DNA of 64,000 nt from Pseudomonas allokribbensis (GTDB lineage: Bacteria > Pseudomonadota > Gammaproteobacteria > Pseudomonadales > Pseudomonadaceae): NCBI RefSeq assembly GCF_014863605.1, contig NZ_CP062252.1, positions 877,001-941,000 on the forward strand. Reading direction: 5' to 3'. This document shows, piece after piece, positions 1 to 8,654 of the stretch (the first letter of the stretch is position 1; each line of letters starts with the position of its first letter). Below the pieces are notes generated by a model that was not told the origin of the DNA, searched no databases, and saw nothing but the letters and a program-made list of their open reading frames with translations. A program made the translations under genes and the position numbers.

Positions 1-50
1 AACAGCATCCGAGATAGATTTCGCCCTCGAATAAGAATGAAGGCGAAAGC

Positions 51-539
51 ATGCAGCGCAATATGCCCGAATCAATGGAACCCAATGCCTCCAGAGCTGA
101 TATCGCACAGATGATTGGTGAGCTCGGCGATCAGGTAACAAATTTTCAAAACCTGTTATCTGCCTGTCATGACTCGATAAAGAGCGATGCTGACTTGCAA
201 GGGCGAATGGCGCTGATTGATGAGCTCTACTCGCATGCTGACAGTGAAGATCACGCAGCGGCACGATTTGCAGAGTTGGTGGCTGATCGTGTGTATGAGT
301 ACGAGACTGAAACCGTTTTGATTCCTTATCCCTCTCCGTCGGAGATGACAGAGCAACTGCGTATCGCTGCCGCCCAAAACGGCCATTCCATGGAAGACGA
401 AGCGCGGCAGATTCTGGAGAACGCGTTGGCTACGGTTGATCGAGCCGGCGGGTTAGGTACTCGGATACACAATCGATTTGGCGACATGGGTGGTGTCGAA
501 CTCGATCTGCCATCACGTTCAGAAAACCTCAGCGGCTGA
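51..539 (+). CDS. Antitoxin-like chimera: HigA-type N-terminal half and FitA-like ribbon-helix-helix C-terminal half
   Basis: A 162-residue soluble protein of two parts. Residues about 40-85 (mALIDELYSHADSEDHAAARFAELV, then an acidic YEYE stretch) resemble the N-terminal region of HigA/COG5499 antitoxins. Residues about 95-155 (LRIAAAQNGHSMEDEARQIL, then LGTRIHNRFGDMGGVELD) match FitA/StbC antitoxins, in which a ribbon-helix-helix is followed by a GGVELD tail that binds a PIN-domain toxin. No toxin gene follows: the next element is a terminator. A partner to the left would lie outside the window. The start at 51 has only a weak ribosome site; position 63 is an alternative. The family assignment is from memory of motifs, and the regulatory role is inferred. 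Confidence 0.6.
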   Translation: MQRNMPESMEPNASRADIAQMIGELGDQVTNFQNLLSACHDSIKSDADLQGRMALIDELYSHADSEDHAAARFAELVADRVYEYETETVLIPYPSPSEMTEQLRIAAAQNGHSMEDEARQILENALATVDRAGGLGTRIHNRFGDMGGVELDLPSRSENLSG

Positions 540-558
540 TAAACACCGCTCACAAAAA

Positions 559-599
559 GCCCGCCGCCACACCAAAACCAGTGTGGCGGCGGGCTTTTT
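559..599. terminator. Bidirectional intrinsic terminator
   Basis: A 14-bp GC-rich stem (559-572 with 581-594) and an 8-base loop are flanked by A5 on the left and T5 on the right, so it can end transcription of the antitoxin-like gene and of the convergent DUF6124 gene. Confidence 0.9.
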
Positions 600-646
600 A
601 CAGGGCGCAAAAAATGGCGAGTGCACCGCACTCGCCACCTCCCGCA

Positions 647-1030
647 TCAATCTGTCGGCACGACCTTGTCCAGCGCACGGTTAACGGCCATTTCGGCGAT
701 CATCACGATTTGGGCGATGCCTTGCAGGGTTTTGCGGTGGCTGCCCTCGACCAGCGCCACATGATTGTTGAGCATGACGGTGGCGGAGCCGAGGGATTCG
801 CTGGCGTCCACCAGCAGGGATTCAGTGTTGGCTTCGGGGTGAGCCTGATAGAGGGTGTTGGGTTTGTAGGGCGCGGCCATGATGTGGGCGCTGAGTGGGC
901 CCAGGTGATAATCGAGGGCGCGTTCGGCGGCTTCGTTGAAGCGTTTCGAACCGGGGCATTCGTAGGGGGATGCAGGATCCGGGATGATTGTGGGTTCGGT
1001 GAGCGGTGGGTTTGGCGTTACCTTGAACAT
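647..1030 (-). CDS. DUF6124 (formerly DUF3077) family protein
   Basis: A 127-residue protein with a proline-rich N-terminus and a helical C-terminal half of the kind found in the DUF6124/DUF3077 family, which is numerous in Pseudomonas genomes and has no known function. The segment ESLLVDASESLGSATVML and the ending IVMIAEMAVNRALDKV are the family-like parts. A second member lies at 8148-8516, and both end in the same pattern (I.MTEMLVNRA / IVMIAEMAVNRA). It is transcribed leftward toward the bidirectional terminator and has a long structured leader at 1031-1435. The start is the first ATG after a weak purine stretch. No signal peptide or membrane segment is visible. Confidence 0.8.
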   Translation of the reverse strand: MFKVTPNPPLTEPTIIPDPASPYECPGSKRFNEAAERALDYHLGPLSAHIMAAPYKPNTLYQAHPEANTESLLVDASESLGSATVMLNNHVALVEGSHRKTLQGIAQIVMIAEMAVNRALDKVVPTD

Positions 1031-1435
1031 GGATGTTTACCTTTTATGAGGCTGCATCCATTTCGCCGCTAAGCAAAAGGGAGGCAGCTGTGCGCAAGTT
1101 AGCGGACCGGTAAGCATCCAAACCCGGTGCATCCGAAGATGCCATGCGCACAGCCACCATCAAGTGCAGGCGAGTGCCTGACTGGATCGTACTTGTACAA
1201 CCGAGGATACAACCGAGCCGCTAAGCTCGATCACTGGAAATCAGTGACGCAATCAAGTTACGCAGCCAGCCCAAGGCGCACAAGCCGGCGGATTCTGGCG
1301 TAGCCGTAGGCAACGGCGCAAGGTTTTGTGGGCTTCGGGACGTATCACCGCGTGTCCTTAAACACCCATCGCCAACCGCGTGTAATTACGTTTCAGAACC
1401 CGTCATCCAATTCCTGAAGATGGCAATTTCAGGAC
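1031..1435 (-). promoter_or_regulatory. Long leader with nested hairpins upstream of the DUF6124 gene
   Basis: About 400 bases without a convincing protein gene. On the minus strand it contains a 10-bp perfect inverted repeat (1087-1096 with 1145-1154). Nested inside are GCATC-TTCG-GATGC, a UUCG tetraloop hairpin (1129-1142), and an ACCGG/CCGGT pair. This layout suggests a structured 5' untranslated region or a small RNA rather than spacer. A 31-codon frame starting with GTG lies further upstream but has no clear ribosome site. Confidence 0.45.
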
Positions 1436-1470
1436 AAAAAAGAAGGGCAGCTTGTCAGCTGCCCTTCTTT
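1436..1470 (-). terminator. Intrinsic terminator of the chemoreceptor gene
   Basis: A 12-bp stem (1441-1452 with 1457-1468) with a TGTC loop. Read on the minus strand it is followed by a run of six T, directly downstream of the MCP stop. Confidence 0.9.
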
Positions 1471-1495
1471 GTACATCGGCTTTCGTGTGCAGGGT

Positions 1496-3418
1496 TTACA
1501 CGCGGAAATGGCTCACCATCTGCTGCAACTGCCCACCCAACCGCGCCAGTTCAACACTGGACTTGGCCGTCTCATCACTCGCCGCTGCCGTCTGCTCCGA
1601 CACGTCGCGGACGTTGATGATGCTGCGGCTGATTTCTTCGGCCACGGCGCTTTGCTGTTCGGCGGCTGCGGCGATCTGCTGGTTCATCGACTGGATATTC
1701 GACACCGTGCGGGTGATGTTTTCCAGGGACGAACCGGCCTTGCGGGTCAGGGCGACGCTGCTGTCGGTCAGGGCGCGGCTGTTGTTCATCACGGCGGAAA
1801 CCTGTTGCGTGCCGTTCTGCAGACCGGCCACCAGGCCTTCGATTTCCTCGGTGGATTTCTGTGTGCGCTGGGCCAGGCCACGGACTTCGTCGGCGACCAC
1901 GGCAAAACCACGACCGGCTTCACCGGCACGGGCGGCTTCGATGGCGGCGTTGAGGGCCAGCAGGTTGGTCTGCTCGGCCACGGCCTTGATCACGTCCATG
2001 ACGCTGCCGATCTTGTCGCTTTCCTGTTGCAGCACGCTCATGGCTTCGGTGGAACGCACCACTTCGCTGGCCAGACGCTCGATCTGGGCGATGGCTTCGT
2101 TCACCACCTTGTCGCCTTCGCGGGCTTCGCCGTCAGCGGCGGCTGCGGCTTGCGAGGCTTCCTCGGCGTTGCGCGCGACTTCCTGCACGGTGGCAGTCAT
2201 CTCGTGCATGGCGGTGGCCACCTGATCGGTCTCGATCTTCTGGCTGTTCACGCCGGCGCTGGTCTGTTCGGTTACGGCCGACAGTTCTTCGGCGGCGCTG
2301 GCGATCTGGGTGACGCCGTCGCGGATGCCGCTGATCAGGTCGCGCAGGGTCACGCCCATGCGCGCGATGCCTTGTTGCAGCACGCCGAGTTCGTCGCGGC
2401 GGGTGACGATCACGTTGTGGCTCAGGTCGCCGCTGGCGATGCGCTCCACCACGGCCATGGTTTCCTGCAACGGACGGGTGATCTGGCGGGTGATGATGAA
2501 GGCAGCGATGACGCCGACCAGCAAGGCCAGCAGGGTGCTGATCAGTTGCAGGGTGCGGGCCTGAGCGCTTTCCATGTCACGACGGTCGAGCTGGATCTGA
2601 TACATCTGCTCGCTCAGGGTCACGATGGTGGCGCCCTGATCGGTCATTTCCTTGCGTGCCTGCACCGCATCGGTGTTGGCGTTCTTGTAAGCCTGCAACG
2701 CGCTGCGGTAGTTGGTCAGGGCGGTTTCCAGCTGACGCAGGGCGTCTTGCTGGGTGTCGGCGAAATGCGCGTTCAGTTGCTTGAGGCTGGCGATGGCCAC
2801 GTCCAGCTGACCGACGGCTTTCTGCTCGGTCTCGGCGTTGGTGGTGGCGGTGTAGCCGCGCACTTCGTAGCGCGCCAGGATGAAGGCTTCCTTGGCGGCG
2901 GTAATGGCCTGGAACTGCTCGAAACGCTGTTCACTCATGGCCATCTGCTGGACGCGGGTGCTGATCGATTCGATCAGGTCGTACGCGGTCTCGGCATTGA
3001 CGCTCATGGTGTCGCGCGCCGTGTTGCCGGTGCGGTAGGCGTTGCGCATCTTGTTCAGGGACGTCTGGTATTCGGCGATGGTCGCCGCCTGCGCCTTGAG
3101 CAACTTGACGTTTTCCGGGCTCTTGAACTTGCCGATCAGCGCCTGCTGTTGCGCAGCGAAACCGTCGAGGGTGGTCTGCACGTTCTGCGCGGCGGTTTCG
3201 TCGCCGTTGGTCAGCATGTATTGCAGGCGCACCACGCGCAGCTTGGTCAGGCCAGAGTTGAGCTGGGTGATGTCGCTCATCCAGTTGCTGCGGTCAATCA
3301 GGCCGCCCAGGCTGGTCCAGCCCGTCAGGGCCAGAATGCAGGTCAGGGCCAGGACGAGACCGAATCCCAGCCCCAGTTTGAGGTTCACGCTGATGTTGCC
3401 GAACCAGCTATTCATCAC
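1496..3418 (-). CDS. Methyl-accepting chemotaxis protein with a large periplasmic helical sensor domain
   Basis: A 640-residue inner-membrane chemoreceptor. A first membrane segment at about 13-33 is followed by an all-helical periplasmic region of roughly 255 residues. That length fits the HBM (helical bimodular) sensor type known from McpS-like receptors of Pseudomonas, which bind organic acids, but the ligand cannot be read from sequence. A second membrane segment lies near 292-315, then HAMP and the cytoplasmic signalling hairpin. The conserved CheA/CheW-binding tip [20 protein letters not shown] begins at residue 479. It is transcribed alone. Two adjacent ATG codons follow a GGAGG-type ribosome site, and I used the first. 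A partial flagellar sigma-28 promoter lies upstream. Confidence 0.95.
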   Translation of the reverse strand: MMNSWFGNISVNLKLGLGFGLVLALTCILALTGWTSLGGLIDRSNWMSDITQLNSGLTKLRVVRLQYMLTNGDETAAQNVQTTLDGFAAQQQALIGKFKSPENVKLLKAQAATIAEYQTSLNKMRNAYRTGNTARDTMSVNAETAYDLIESISTRVQQMAMSEQRFEQFQAITAAKEAFILARYEVRGYTATTNAETEQKAVGQLDVAIASLKQLNAHFADTQQDALRQLETALTNYRSALQAYKNANTDAVQARKEMTDQGATIVTLSEQMYQIQLDRRDMESAQARTLQLISTLLALLVGVIAAFIITRQITRPLQETMAVVERIASGDLSHNVIVTRRDELGVLQQGIARMGVTLRDLISGIRDGVTQIASAAEELSAVTEQTSAGVNSQKIETDQVATAMHEMTATVQEVARNAEEASQAAAAADGEAREGDKVVNEAIAQIERLASEVVRSTEAMSVLQQESDKIGSVMDVIKAVAEQTNLLALNAAIEAARAGEAGRGFAVVADEVRGLAQRTQKSTEEIEGLVAGLQNGTQQVSAVMNNSRALTDSSVALTRKAGSSLENITRTVSNIQSMNQQIAAAAEQQSAVAEEISRSIINVRDVSEQTAAASDETAKSSVELARLGGQLQQMVSHFRV

Positions 3419-3506
3419 AATTCCTCCAGAAACGTTGTGCTTCTTGATCGTCGGTTAGGCTGGAAGATTGTTGTTTTTTTGAGCCAGCAAGGGTGTTAGC
3501 AGGACT

Positions 3507-3514
3507 GTATCGGC
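3507..3514 (-). promoter_or_regulatory. Possible sigma-28 -10 element for the chemoreceptor gene
   Basis: On the minus strand GCCGATAC matches the FliA -10 consensus GCCGATAA at seven of eight positions, about 90 bases before the start codon. The -35 region 15 bases upstream (TTCA) is poor, so this is only a candidate. Confidence 0.35.
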
Positions 3515-3668
3515 CGCAAATCCTGGAGCTGAAAGGATTTTGTCCGACGGAATTTGTAACAAGGGATCCCAAGACTTTTTTCACATGACTTTCACTGGCT
3601 GCCCACGGGGGCGTCTGTACCTTCGCCGCATCAAATGACAGTGATATACGCTGGCGAGGCGAATTTTT

Positions 3669-4340
3669 GTGGAATTGAGACTGAGTCTGTTCGGCGTCAA
3701 ACGCTCGATCGAGCTGAGTGGTTGGGCCCGCTTTCGAAACGCCGGGGTTGTTCTGGCCGTGTCGGCACTGGTGATTCCGCTGACCTTGTGGCTGCTCGCC
3801 CCGGCGGCGGTGCCTGACCTCGCCCACGGCAATGTCGCCGGCGCGCAGGCGTTGGCGACCGGCTGGGCCAAGGGCGACATGATCGTGCTGGTGCGCCATG
3901 TCGAGCGCTGCGATCACTCCCCGGCGCCGTGCCTGAGCGGCAATGACGGCATCACCGACCGTTCGCGCAGTGTCGCGGTTGCTGTCGGTGCGCAATTCGA
4001 GCGCCTGGGCCTGAACAACGCCGACATCTATAACAGCCCGATGACCCGCACCGTGCAGACCGCCGGTTACATGTTCAACCGGGCGACGGCCGGCGAAGAC
4101 TGGCTGATCAGTTGCAAGGGCCGCATGTTGCAGGACGCGCTCGCGCACAAGGTCCCGGGGCGTAACCTGATTCTGGTTACCCACAGCGAGTGCATGGCGC
4201 AGCTGGAAAAAGATCTCAAGGTGCCGGCCTCGACCCTCGGTTATGGTTCTTCGCTGTTCGTTTCCGCTGCCAGCCTGGCGGCTCCAAAGATGCTCGGCTT
4301 CGTCGAGGCCTCTGACTGGCGTACGGTGACCACCCGATGA
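3669..4340 (+). CDS. Membrane-anchored histidine phosphatase family protein (Ais/PmrG-like)
   Basis: A 223-residue protein with an N-terminal membrane anchor at about 24-45 and a compact branch-2-like histidine phosphatase domain. The catalytic RH motif is R76-H77 (LVRHVERC). The second arginine is in the SPMTRT motif and the second histidine is H172 (VTHSEC). Ais/PmrG members act on heptose phosphates of the LPS core in enterobacteria; that substrate is only an analogy here. The stop overlaps the start of the PAP2 phosphatase gene in ATGA, so the two are translationally coupled and probably act on the same envelope substrate. The start is GTG, with the purine-rich GAGGCGAA upstream. Confidence 0.8.
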   Translation: MELRLSLFGVKRSIELSGWARFRNAGVVLAVSALVIPLTLWLLAPAAVPDLAHGNVAGAQALATGWAKGDMIVLVRHVERCDHSPAPCLSGNDGITDRSRSVAVAVGAQFERLGLNNADIYNSPMTRTVQTAGYMFNRATAGEDWLISCKGRMLQDALAHKVPGRNLILVTHSECMAQLEKDLKVPASTLGYGSSLFVSAASLAAPKMLGFVEASDWRTVTTR

Positions 4341-5158
4341 CTTCTCGCTTTTACGCTTACAACTTCGGCATCCCGCTGTTTTGTGCGGCGGTGGTGTTCC
4401 TGATGTTCGACATGACTCACATCGACATCGCCTTCAGCAACCTGCTGTTCGATCCGCTGACGAACACCTTCCCGCTCGACAAGATTCACTTCTTTGAAAA
4501 GCTGACCCACAAGTGGGCGCGGATCATCCCGAACTGGACCGCTGAAATCGCGCTGGTCGGCGCGATGCTGTCGGTGGTCTGGCCGTTGGTCAATCCGCAG
4601 AAGCGTCCGCGTCTCGGCGGGTTTCTGGAGCGCTGCAAAGTGGCGCCGGTACTGCGTTTTACCGCTGACCATCGCCGGGACTTTCTGTTTGTGGTGGTGG
4701 CTTTTGCGGTGTGTACCGGCGTTATTCACTTCCTCAAGGCCCACACCAGCGTTTACTGCCCGATCGAGACGACACTGTACGGCGGCAAAATGGCTCACAT
4801 CGAGTGGTACAGCAATTTCCAGCTGTTCCATGAAGCCAGTGACGGTCGTTGCTGGCCGGGTGGGCATGCGTCCGGCGGGTTCACCATGCTGGCGCTGTAT
4901 TTTGTCGCGCGCCGTTATCAGTGGCGCTTCTCAAGCGCCTTGTTGTGGGGCTCGCTGTTGCTCGGTTTCGTCTACGGCACGACGCGGGTTCTGCAGGGCT
5001 GGCACTACATGTCCCACACGTTCTGGGCCGGTATCTTCGTCTGGTTGGCGTGTTTGCTGACGGCGCTGGCGTTTTATGGACGGGCTCGTCTGGAGTTGCC
5101 GGTGTTGAGCAAGCGTGAGCGACAGGTGTTCAGTGCACAGCCTGAGGTTTCTCTCTGA
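4337..5158 (+). CDS. PAP2-superfamily membrane phosphatase
   Basis: A 273-residue integral membrane protein with about six hydrophobic segments. The PAP2 signature is present as PGGHASGG (H177) and TRVLQGWHYMSH (R217, H223). The usual closing aspartate of SR-x5-H-x3-D is replaced by H227. Relatives remove phosphate from lipid A, undecaprenyl pyrophosphate or phospholipids at the periplasmic face. Coupling to the upstream histidine phosphatase (4-bp overlap) and a convergent ArnT-like glycosyltransferase suggests lipid A or polyprenyl-phosphate work, which is inference. A terminator follows directly. Confidence 0.85.
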   Translation: MTSRFYAYNFGIPLFCAAVVFLMFDMTHIDIAFSNLLFDPLTNTFPLDKIHFFEKLTHKWARIIPNWTAEIALVGAMLSVVWPLVNPQKRPRLGGFLERCKVAPVLRFTADHRRDFLFVVVAFAVCTGVIHFLKAHTSVYCPIETTLYGGKMAHIEWYSNFQLFHEASDGRCWPGGHASGGFTMLALYFVARRYQWRFSSALLWGSLLLGFVYGTTRVLQGWHYMSHTFWAGIFVWLACLLTALAFYGRARLELPVLSKRERQVFSAQPEVSL

Positions 5159-5176
5159 AGCGTCGCCACTGAAATG

Positions 5177-5205
5177 AAAAACCCGCCATCATCGGCGGGT
5201 TTTTT
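5177..5205. terminator. Bidirectional intrinsic terminator
   Basis: A 7-bp stem ACCCGCC/GGCGGGT (5181-5187 with 5194-5200) with A4 before and T6 after, between convergent genes. Confidence 0.9.
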
Positions 5206-5223
5206 GTTGGTGCTACCGAGGCT

Positions 5224-6660
5224 TCAATAACCTACGAAATAGTACGCCTGGCGCCCGACCATCATGGTCTTGAGCACTTTCAGCGGGGCGGCGGGTTCGC
5301 TGTCCCCCGACATCACCGCGATGTTGGAAGGCGAGGCGCTGAGGAAATCCTTCAATTGCGCATCGGTGTCCAGCCCCTTGAGGACGCTCTGGGTGTAGAA
5401 CACGCTGGCGCCGCCGACCCGTTCGTTGGCCTGGAACAGCGCGACCTGATGGCCGCTGGCTTGCAGGGACTGGATATGTTCGGTCAGTGGCAGGAACGAC
5501 AATTCCTTGTCTGCGTTTGGCAGGGCCCATTGCGCGGCGCCGAGATAGCAGGCGATCACAACCGTCAGTAAGCCGACCGCGATTGTCTGACGATGACGGG
5601 CGATCCATCCGACAAAACCGCTGTTACGTTCCTTCAGCCTCTCGAACAATACGCCCGCATATTCGGCCGCGATCACCGCCGCCGCCGGCGTCATCGACAT
5701 CAGGTACACCGTGCGTTTGCTCGACGCCAGGGTCAGCATGATGAACTGCGCAACGATCCACAGGCTGAAAAACAGCAGGTAACGATTGGCCTTCAATTGT
5801 TTACGGAAGTGCCACAGCCCCAGGTACACCAGAATGTTCCAGGGCAGGAACGCTTCGGGCAGTTTGGCGATGTAGTAGTAAAACGGCTCATAGTGTCCGG
5901 CTTCGACGAACGATCCGCTGAAACGCCCGAGACTGTTGGTCAGCAAGACTTCTCTGACTGCCTGGGCGCCGCCGTGCTGATAGAGCACCGCGAGCCAGAT
6001 CAGCAGCGGAATCAGCCCGACCAATGTCAGCAATCCCGGCCGCAGCCAGTCGGTCAGTTTGAAGCGCTTGTCCATCAGGTTGTCGGCCAGCAGGTAGGCG
6101 AAAATCACCACCCCCGGCATCGCCAGTCCGAGTACACCTTTACTCAACGTGGCGATGGCAATCCCGACGGCAAACAGCAACGAATTGCCGAAGGTTGATG
6201 CTCGTTGCGCCTGGAAAAACGCCAACAGTGCCGTGGTCACGCCGAGTGCGAGCAAGGCATCCTCGCCAACCCCGCGCACGTTGCTCCAGTAACTGGCCAT
6301 GGTCGCCAGCAGAATGCCCGCTGTCCACGCGATCGCTTTCGGCCGTTCGAAGCGCCGCAGCATGCCGTACAACAGCATCACGCTGAGCAGGCCAGCCACC
6401 GCCGATGCCAGTCGCACCGCCCACGGCGAAACACCGAACACGCGCATGGCGCCGGCGTCCAGCCACAGACTCAGCGGTGGTTTTTCCAGAAACGGTTCGC
6501 CGAACAGACGGGGCGTCACCCAGTCATCGTCCAGGTGCATCTCCATGGCGATGCCGGCGACGCGGGCCTCAGTGGAGCCTTGCAATTGATGGTTACCCAG
6601 CGCGAAGAAAAACAGCAGGGCGGCAAGCAGGAACAGTGAAATGGCGGCACGCGACGACAT
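5224..6660 (-). CDS. GT39/ArnT-like membrane glycosyltransferase
   Basis: A 478-residue polytopic protein from the ATG at 6660, with more than ten hydrophobic segments. The first periplasmic loop carries STEARVAGIAMEMHLDDDW and FLEKPPLSLWL, the pattern of ArnT/PMT (GT39) enzymes, in which acidic residues in that loop coordinate the lipid-linked sugar. The family moves a sugar from undecaprenyl phosphate onto lipid A or protein in the periplasm. The frame stays open 13 codons further upstream, but the ATG at 6660 starts a typical signal-anchor. It faces the histidine phosphatase/PAP2 pair, which supports an envelope-lipid role. I cannot tell the sugar or acceptor, so I withhold arnT. Confidence 0.85.
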   Translation of the reverse strand: MSSRAAISLFLLAALLFFFALGNHQLQGSTEARVAGIAMEMHLDDDWVTPRLFGEPFLEKPPLSLWLDAGAMRVFGVSPWAVRLASAVAGLLSVMLLYGMLRRFERPKAIAWTAGILLATMASYWSNVRGVGEDALLALGVTTALLAFFQAQRASTFGNSLLFAVGIAIATLSKGVLGLAMPGVVIFAYLLADNLMDKRFKLTDWLRPGLLTLVGLIPLLIWLAVLYQHGGAQAVREVLLTNSLGRFSGSFVEAGHYEPFYYYIAKLPEAFLPWNILVYLGLWHFRKQLKANRYLLFFSLWIVAQFIMLTLASSKRTVYLMSMTPAAAVIAAEYAGVLFERLKERNSGFVGWIARHRQTIAVGLLTVVIACYLGAAQWALPNADKELSFLPLTEHIQSLQASGHQVALFQANERVGGASVFYTQSVLKGLDTDAQLKDFLSASPSNIAVMSGDSEPAAPLKVLKTMMVGRQAYYFVGY

Positions 6661-6729
6661 AGGTTTCAGATAACCGGAAGGGGCGAGAGGCGTGAGCATA
6701 CTTCGCCAATGCTTAACAAATTGTGAAAC

Positions 6730-7317
6730 TCACGCAAGGCGACGGGACCAGCGTTGGTCCGGTGCTTCGAATTGCGGATTGACCAGAGCCGTCAGCACAT
6801 GGTCTTGCCAGCGTCCGGCAATGTTCAGGTAGGCCTTTGCGTAGCCTTCTTTCTTGAACCCCAGGCGCTCAAGCAACCGTGCACTGCGTTCATTGCCGGG
6901 AATGTAGTTGGCCATGATCCGGTGCAGGTTCTGGGTCTCGAACATGTAGGCAATGGCGGACTCCAGCGCCTCCTGCATCAGACCCTGACCCTGATGGGCT
7001 GCATCGATGTGATAACCCAGATAACACGCCTGGAACGCACCGCGAATAATCCCGCTGAAGTTGCAGGCACCGATCATTTGCTGACCGTCCGGAGTCAGCA
7101 GTGCGAGGTGCACGGCCAGCCCGGCATCGAAAGCGCTGGCCTGTATTTCAAGGCGTCGGCGGATCTGTTCGATAGAGAAATAGTCGGTGGTACGAATCGG
7201 TGACCACGGGGCGAGATGGCGCAGGTTGCGTTGATAGAAATCGCTTTCCAGAGGCGCCTGATCCGGGTCGAGCACCGCGAGCGTCAGGCGTTGGCAGGGC
7301 AGGGTCAACAGCGGCAT
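6730..7317 (-). CDS. GNAT family N-acetyltransferase, RimJ/RimL-like
   Basis: A 195-residue cytoplasmic protein of the RimJ/RimL branch of GNAT acetyltransferases, which transfer acetyl from acetyl-CoA to an amine, often a protein N-terminus. The acetyl-CoA site is seen as HQGQGLMQEALESAIAYMF, then the conserved NERSARLLERLGFKKEGYA near residues 140-160. The length fits a full domain. It is divergent from a second, distinct GNAT gene 150 bases away. A role in ribosomal protein acetylation would be a guess, so no symbol is given. Confidence 0.9.
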   Translation of the reverse strand: MPLLTLPCQRLTLAVLDPDQAPLESDFYQRNLRHLAPWSPIRTTDYFSIEQIRRRLEIQASAFDAGLAVHLALLTPDGQQMIGACNFSGIIRGAFQACYLGYHIDAAHQGQGLMQEALESAIAYMFETQNLHRIMANYIPGNERSARLLERLGFKKEGYAKAYLNIAGRWQDHVLTALVNPQFEAPDQRWSRRLA

Positions 7318-7473
7318 CGGGCGCTCCGGGTCTCGGAATTGATCACCAGAATTGCCCGGCAGGCAGGAAAATACAAATCGCGGGTGGTTTGATTCGTTCT
7401 ATAAATTTGCGCCGTTCGCTGCACAGTCAGGTATGGGCTTGTCGTGCGCGAAGGCGTTTTCAAGGAGGATGCG

Positions 7474-8052
7474 ATGGAGTTTGCGTTAAAGGCAGGGGGC
7501 GAGGCATTGCTCATCAGATCCCCGGATCCGGCGTTGTACCTTGCGTTTCAGCAAGCGCTGAACGTCAGTTACCCGGAGCATTCGGAGTTTTTGTCGTGGG
7601 CCCGTGCGCACACCACCGAGGCGCAGGCCCTGGAGTTCATGCACAAGGCTCGTGATGAGTTCGACAGCGAAACCGGCGAGCGCAGGTTTTTCATCGTTGC
7701 TGCCGACGGGGCGGCGATCATCGGTTGCATCGGCTTGAAACCGCGGGGACGTAATCGTTACGTCGTTGGTTATTGGGCCAACACTGAACATTCGGGTAAG
7801 GGTTATATGTCTGCCGCGCTGACTCAAGTGCTGGGCCGATTTCCCGATGCCACGTTTTACCTGACCACATCCTCTGCCAACCTGAGCAGTCAGCGTCTGG
7901 CCGCTGCTGCAGGTTTCTTGTTGATCCGGGTTCATCCCCAGGCCCGGCATTCGCTGCACCACGGCGTGCAAGACACCTATGTGTATCGCTTCGCCGCCAA
8001 ATCCCGGGCAAAAAAAAGCCCGCAGGAGAGCGGGCGAACCGTAGTTTCTTGA
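7474..8052 (+). CDS. GNAT family N-acetyltransferase
   Basis: A 192-residue acetyltransferase. The start at 7474 is chosen because AAGGAGGA lies 5-12 bases upstream; an in-frame GTG at 7444 has no such site. The fold is recognised from the central strand IIGCIGLKPRGRNRYVVGYW, the acetyl-CoA loop HSGKGYMSAAL and the later SSANLSSQRLAAAAGFLL, which corresponds to the N-x2-S/A-x4-K/R-x-G-F region. The substrate is unknown. The last 14 codons contain the terminator of the convergent DUF6124 gene, so the two transcripts overlap at their ends. Confidence 0.85.
   Translation: MEFALKAGGEALLIRSPDPALYLAFQQALNVSYPEHSEFLSWARAHTTEAQALEFMHKARDEFDSETGERRFFIVAADGAAIIGCIGLKPRGRNRYVVGYWANTEHSGKGYMSAALTQVLGRFPDATFYLTTSSANLSSQRLAAAAGFLLIRVHPQARHSLHHGVQDTYVYRFAAKSRAKKSPQESGRTVVS
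8010..8035 (-). terminator. Intrinsic terminator of the second DUF6124 gene, inside the GNAT coding end
   Basis: A 6-bp GCCCGC/GCGGGC stem (8018-8023 with 8030-8035). On the minus strand it runs into eight T (8010-8017). It lies within the last codons of the convergent gene. Confidence 0.75.
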
Positions 8053-8147
8053 ATGAGCGAGGGCAATGTACACGGCCATCACCGCCGTCGGGGTGAAGAA
8101 AAGTTCATGTCGATGAACGACTTGCGTCATCGACGAGCGGTCGTTTT

Positions 8148-8516
8148 TCAGTGCACGACAGGCTCTGTCGTAGGGGGCACGAGGTTCGCCGGATCCAGGT
8201 TCTCCACGGCACGATTGACCAGCATTTCGGTCATGATCGACAGCTGCCGGATCGCCAGCAACCGGCTGCGTTGAGAGCCTGTGAAATCATCGGCGATGTT
8301 GGCCGTTACCATGTTGAGCGCCGCCAGGGTTTCGCAGGCATGGGTCAGCAGGGTGGCTGTGTCCACGTCGGTGCGTACGGAGAAAATCTCGTTGAAAGGC
8401 AGGGTTCGACGCGGCTTTCTCACGTATTGCTGAGGCTGGTTGAGCACAGCCGGTTCTTTCGATTTGGTTTCGTGAGGCAGTGTTTGATCAGGCAGGCTTC
8501 GGGTGTCTTTTTTCAT
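8148..8516 (-). CDS. DUF6124 (formerly DUF3077) family protein
   Basis: A 122-residue protein with a basic, disordered N-terminal third and a helical C-terminal half (DTATLLTHACETLAALNMV, then LSIMTEMLVNRAVENLDP). This is the DUF6124 pattern also seen at 647-1030. The function is unknown. It is a single gene on the minus strand with its own terminator at 8010-8035. Its upstream region lacks the nested hairpins that precede the first copy, so the two are probably regulated differently. The ATG follows GGAGTCTCGTC in the coding direction, a modest ribosome site. Confidence 0.8.
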   Translation of the reverse strand: MKKDTRSLPDQTLPHETKSKEPAVLNQPQQYVRKPRRTLPFNEIFSVRTDVDTATLLTHACETLAALNMVTANIADDFTGSQRSRLLAIRQLSIMTEMLVNRAVENLDPANLVPPTTEPVVH

Positions 8517-8654
8517 GACGAGACTCCATGGTTTCAGGCTCCCGGCGAATTCCTTTGGTAAACCATCTGCCGGGTTGCAGCGGAGCGCGAAGACTAGCGT
8601 TTGGAAGCATCTTGAACCAGTTCATGGAATTCGACGCGTGTTGCGGGAAATTTC

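Noticed and set aside
1469..3499. Long frame antisense to the chemoreceptor
   Set aside because: Gly/His-rich shadow translation; the minus-strand MCP is unambiguous.
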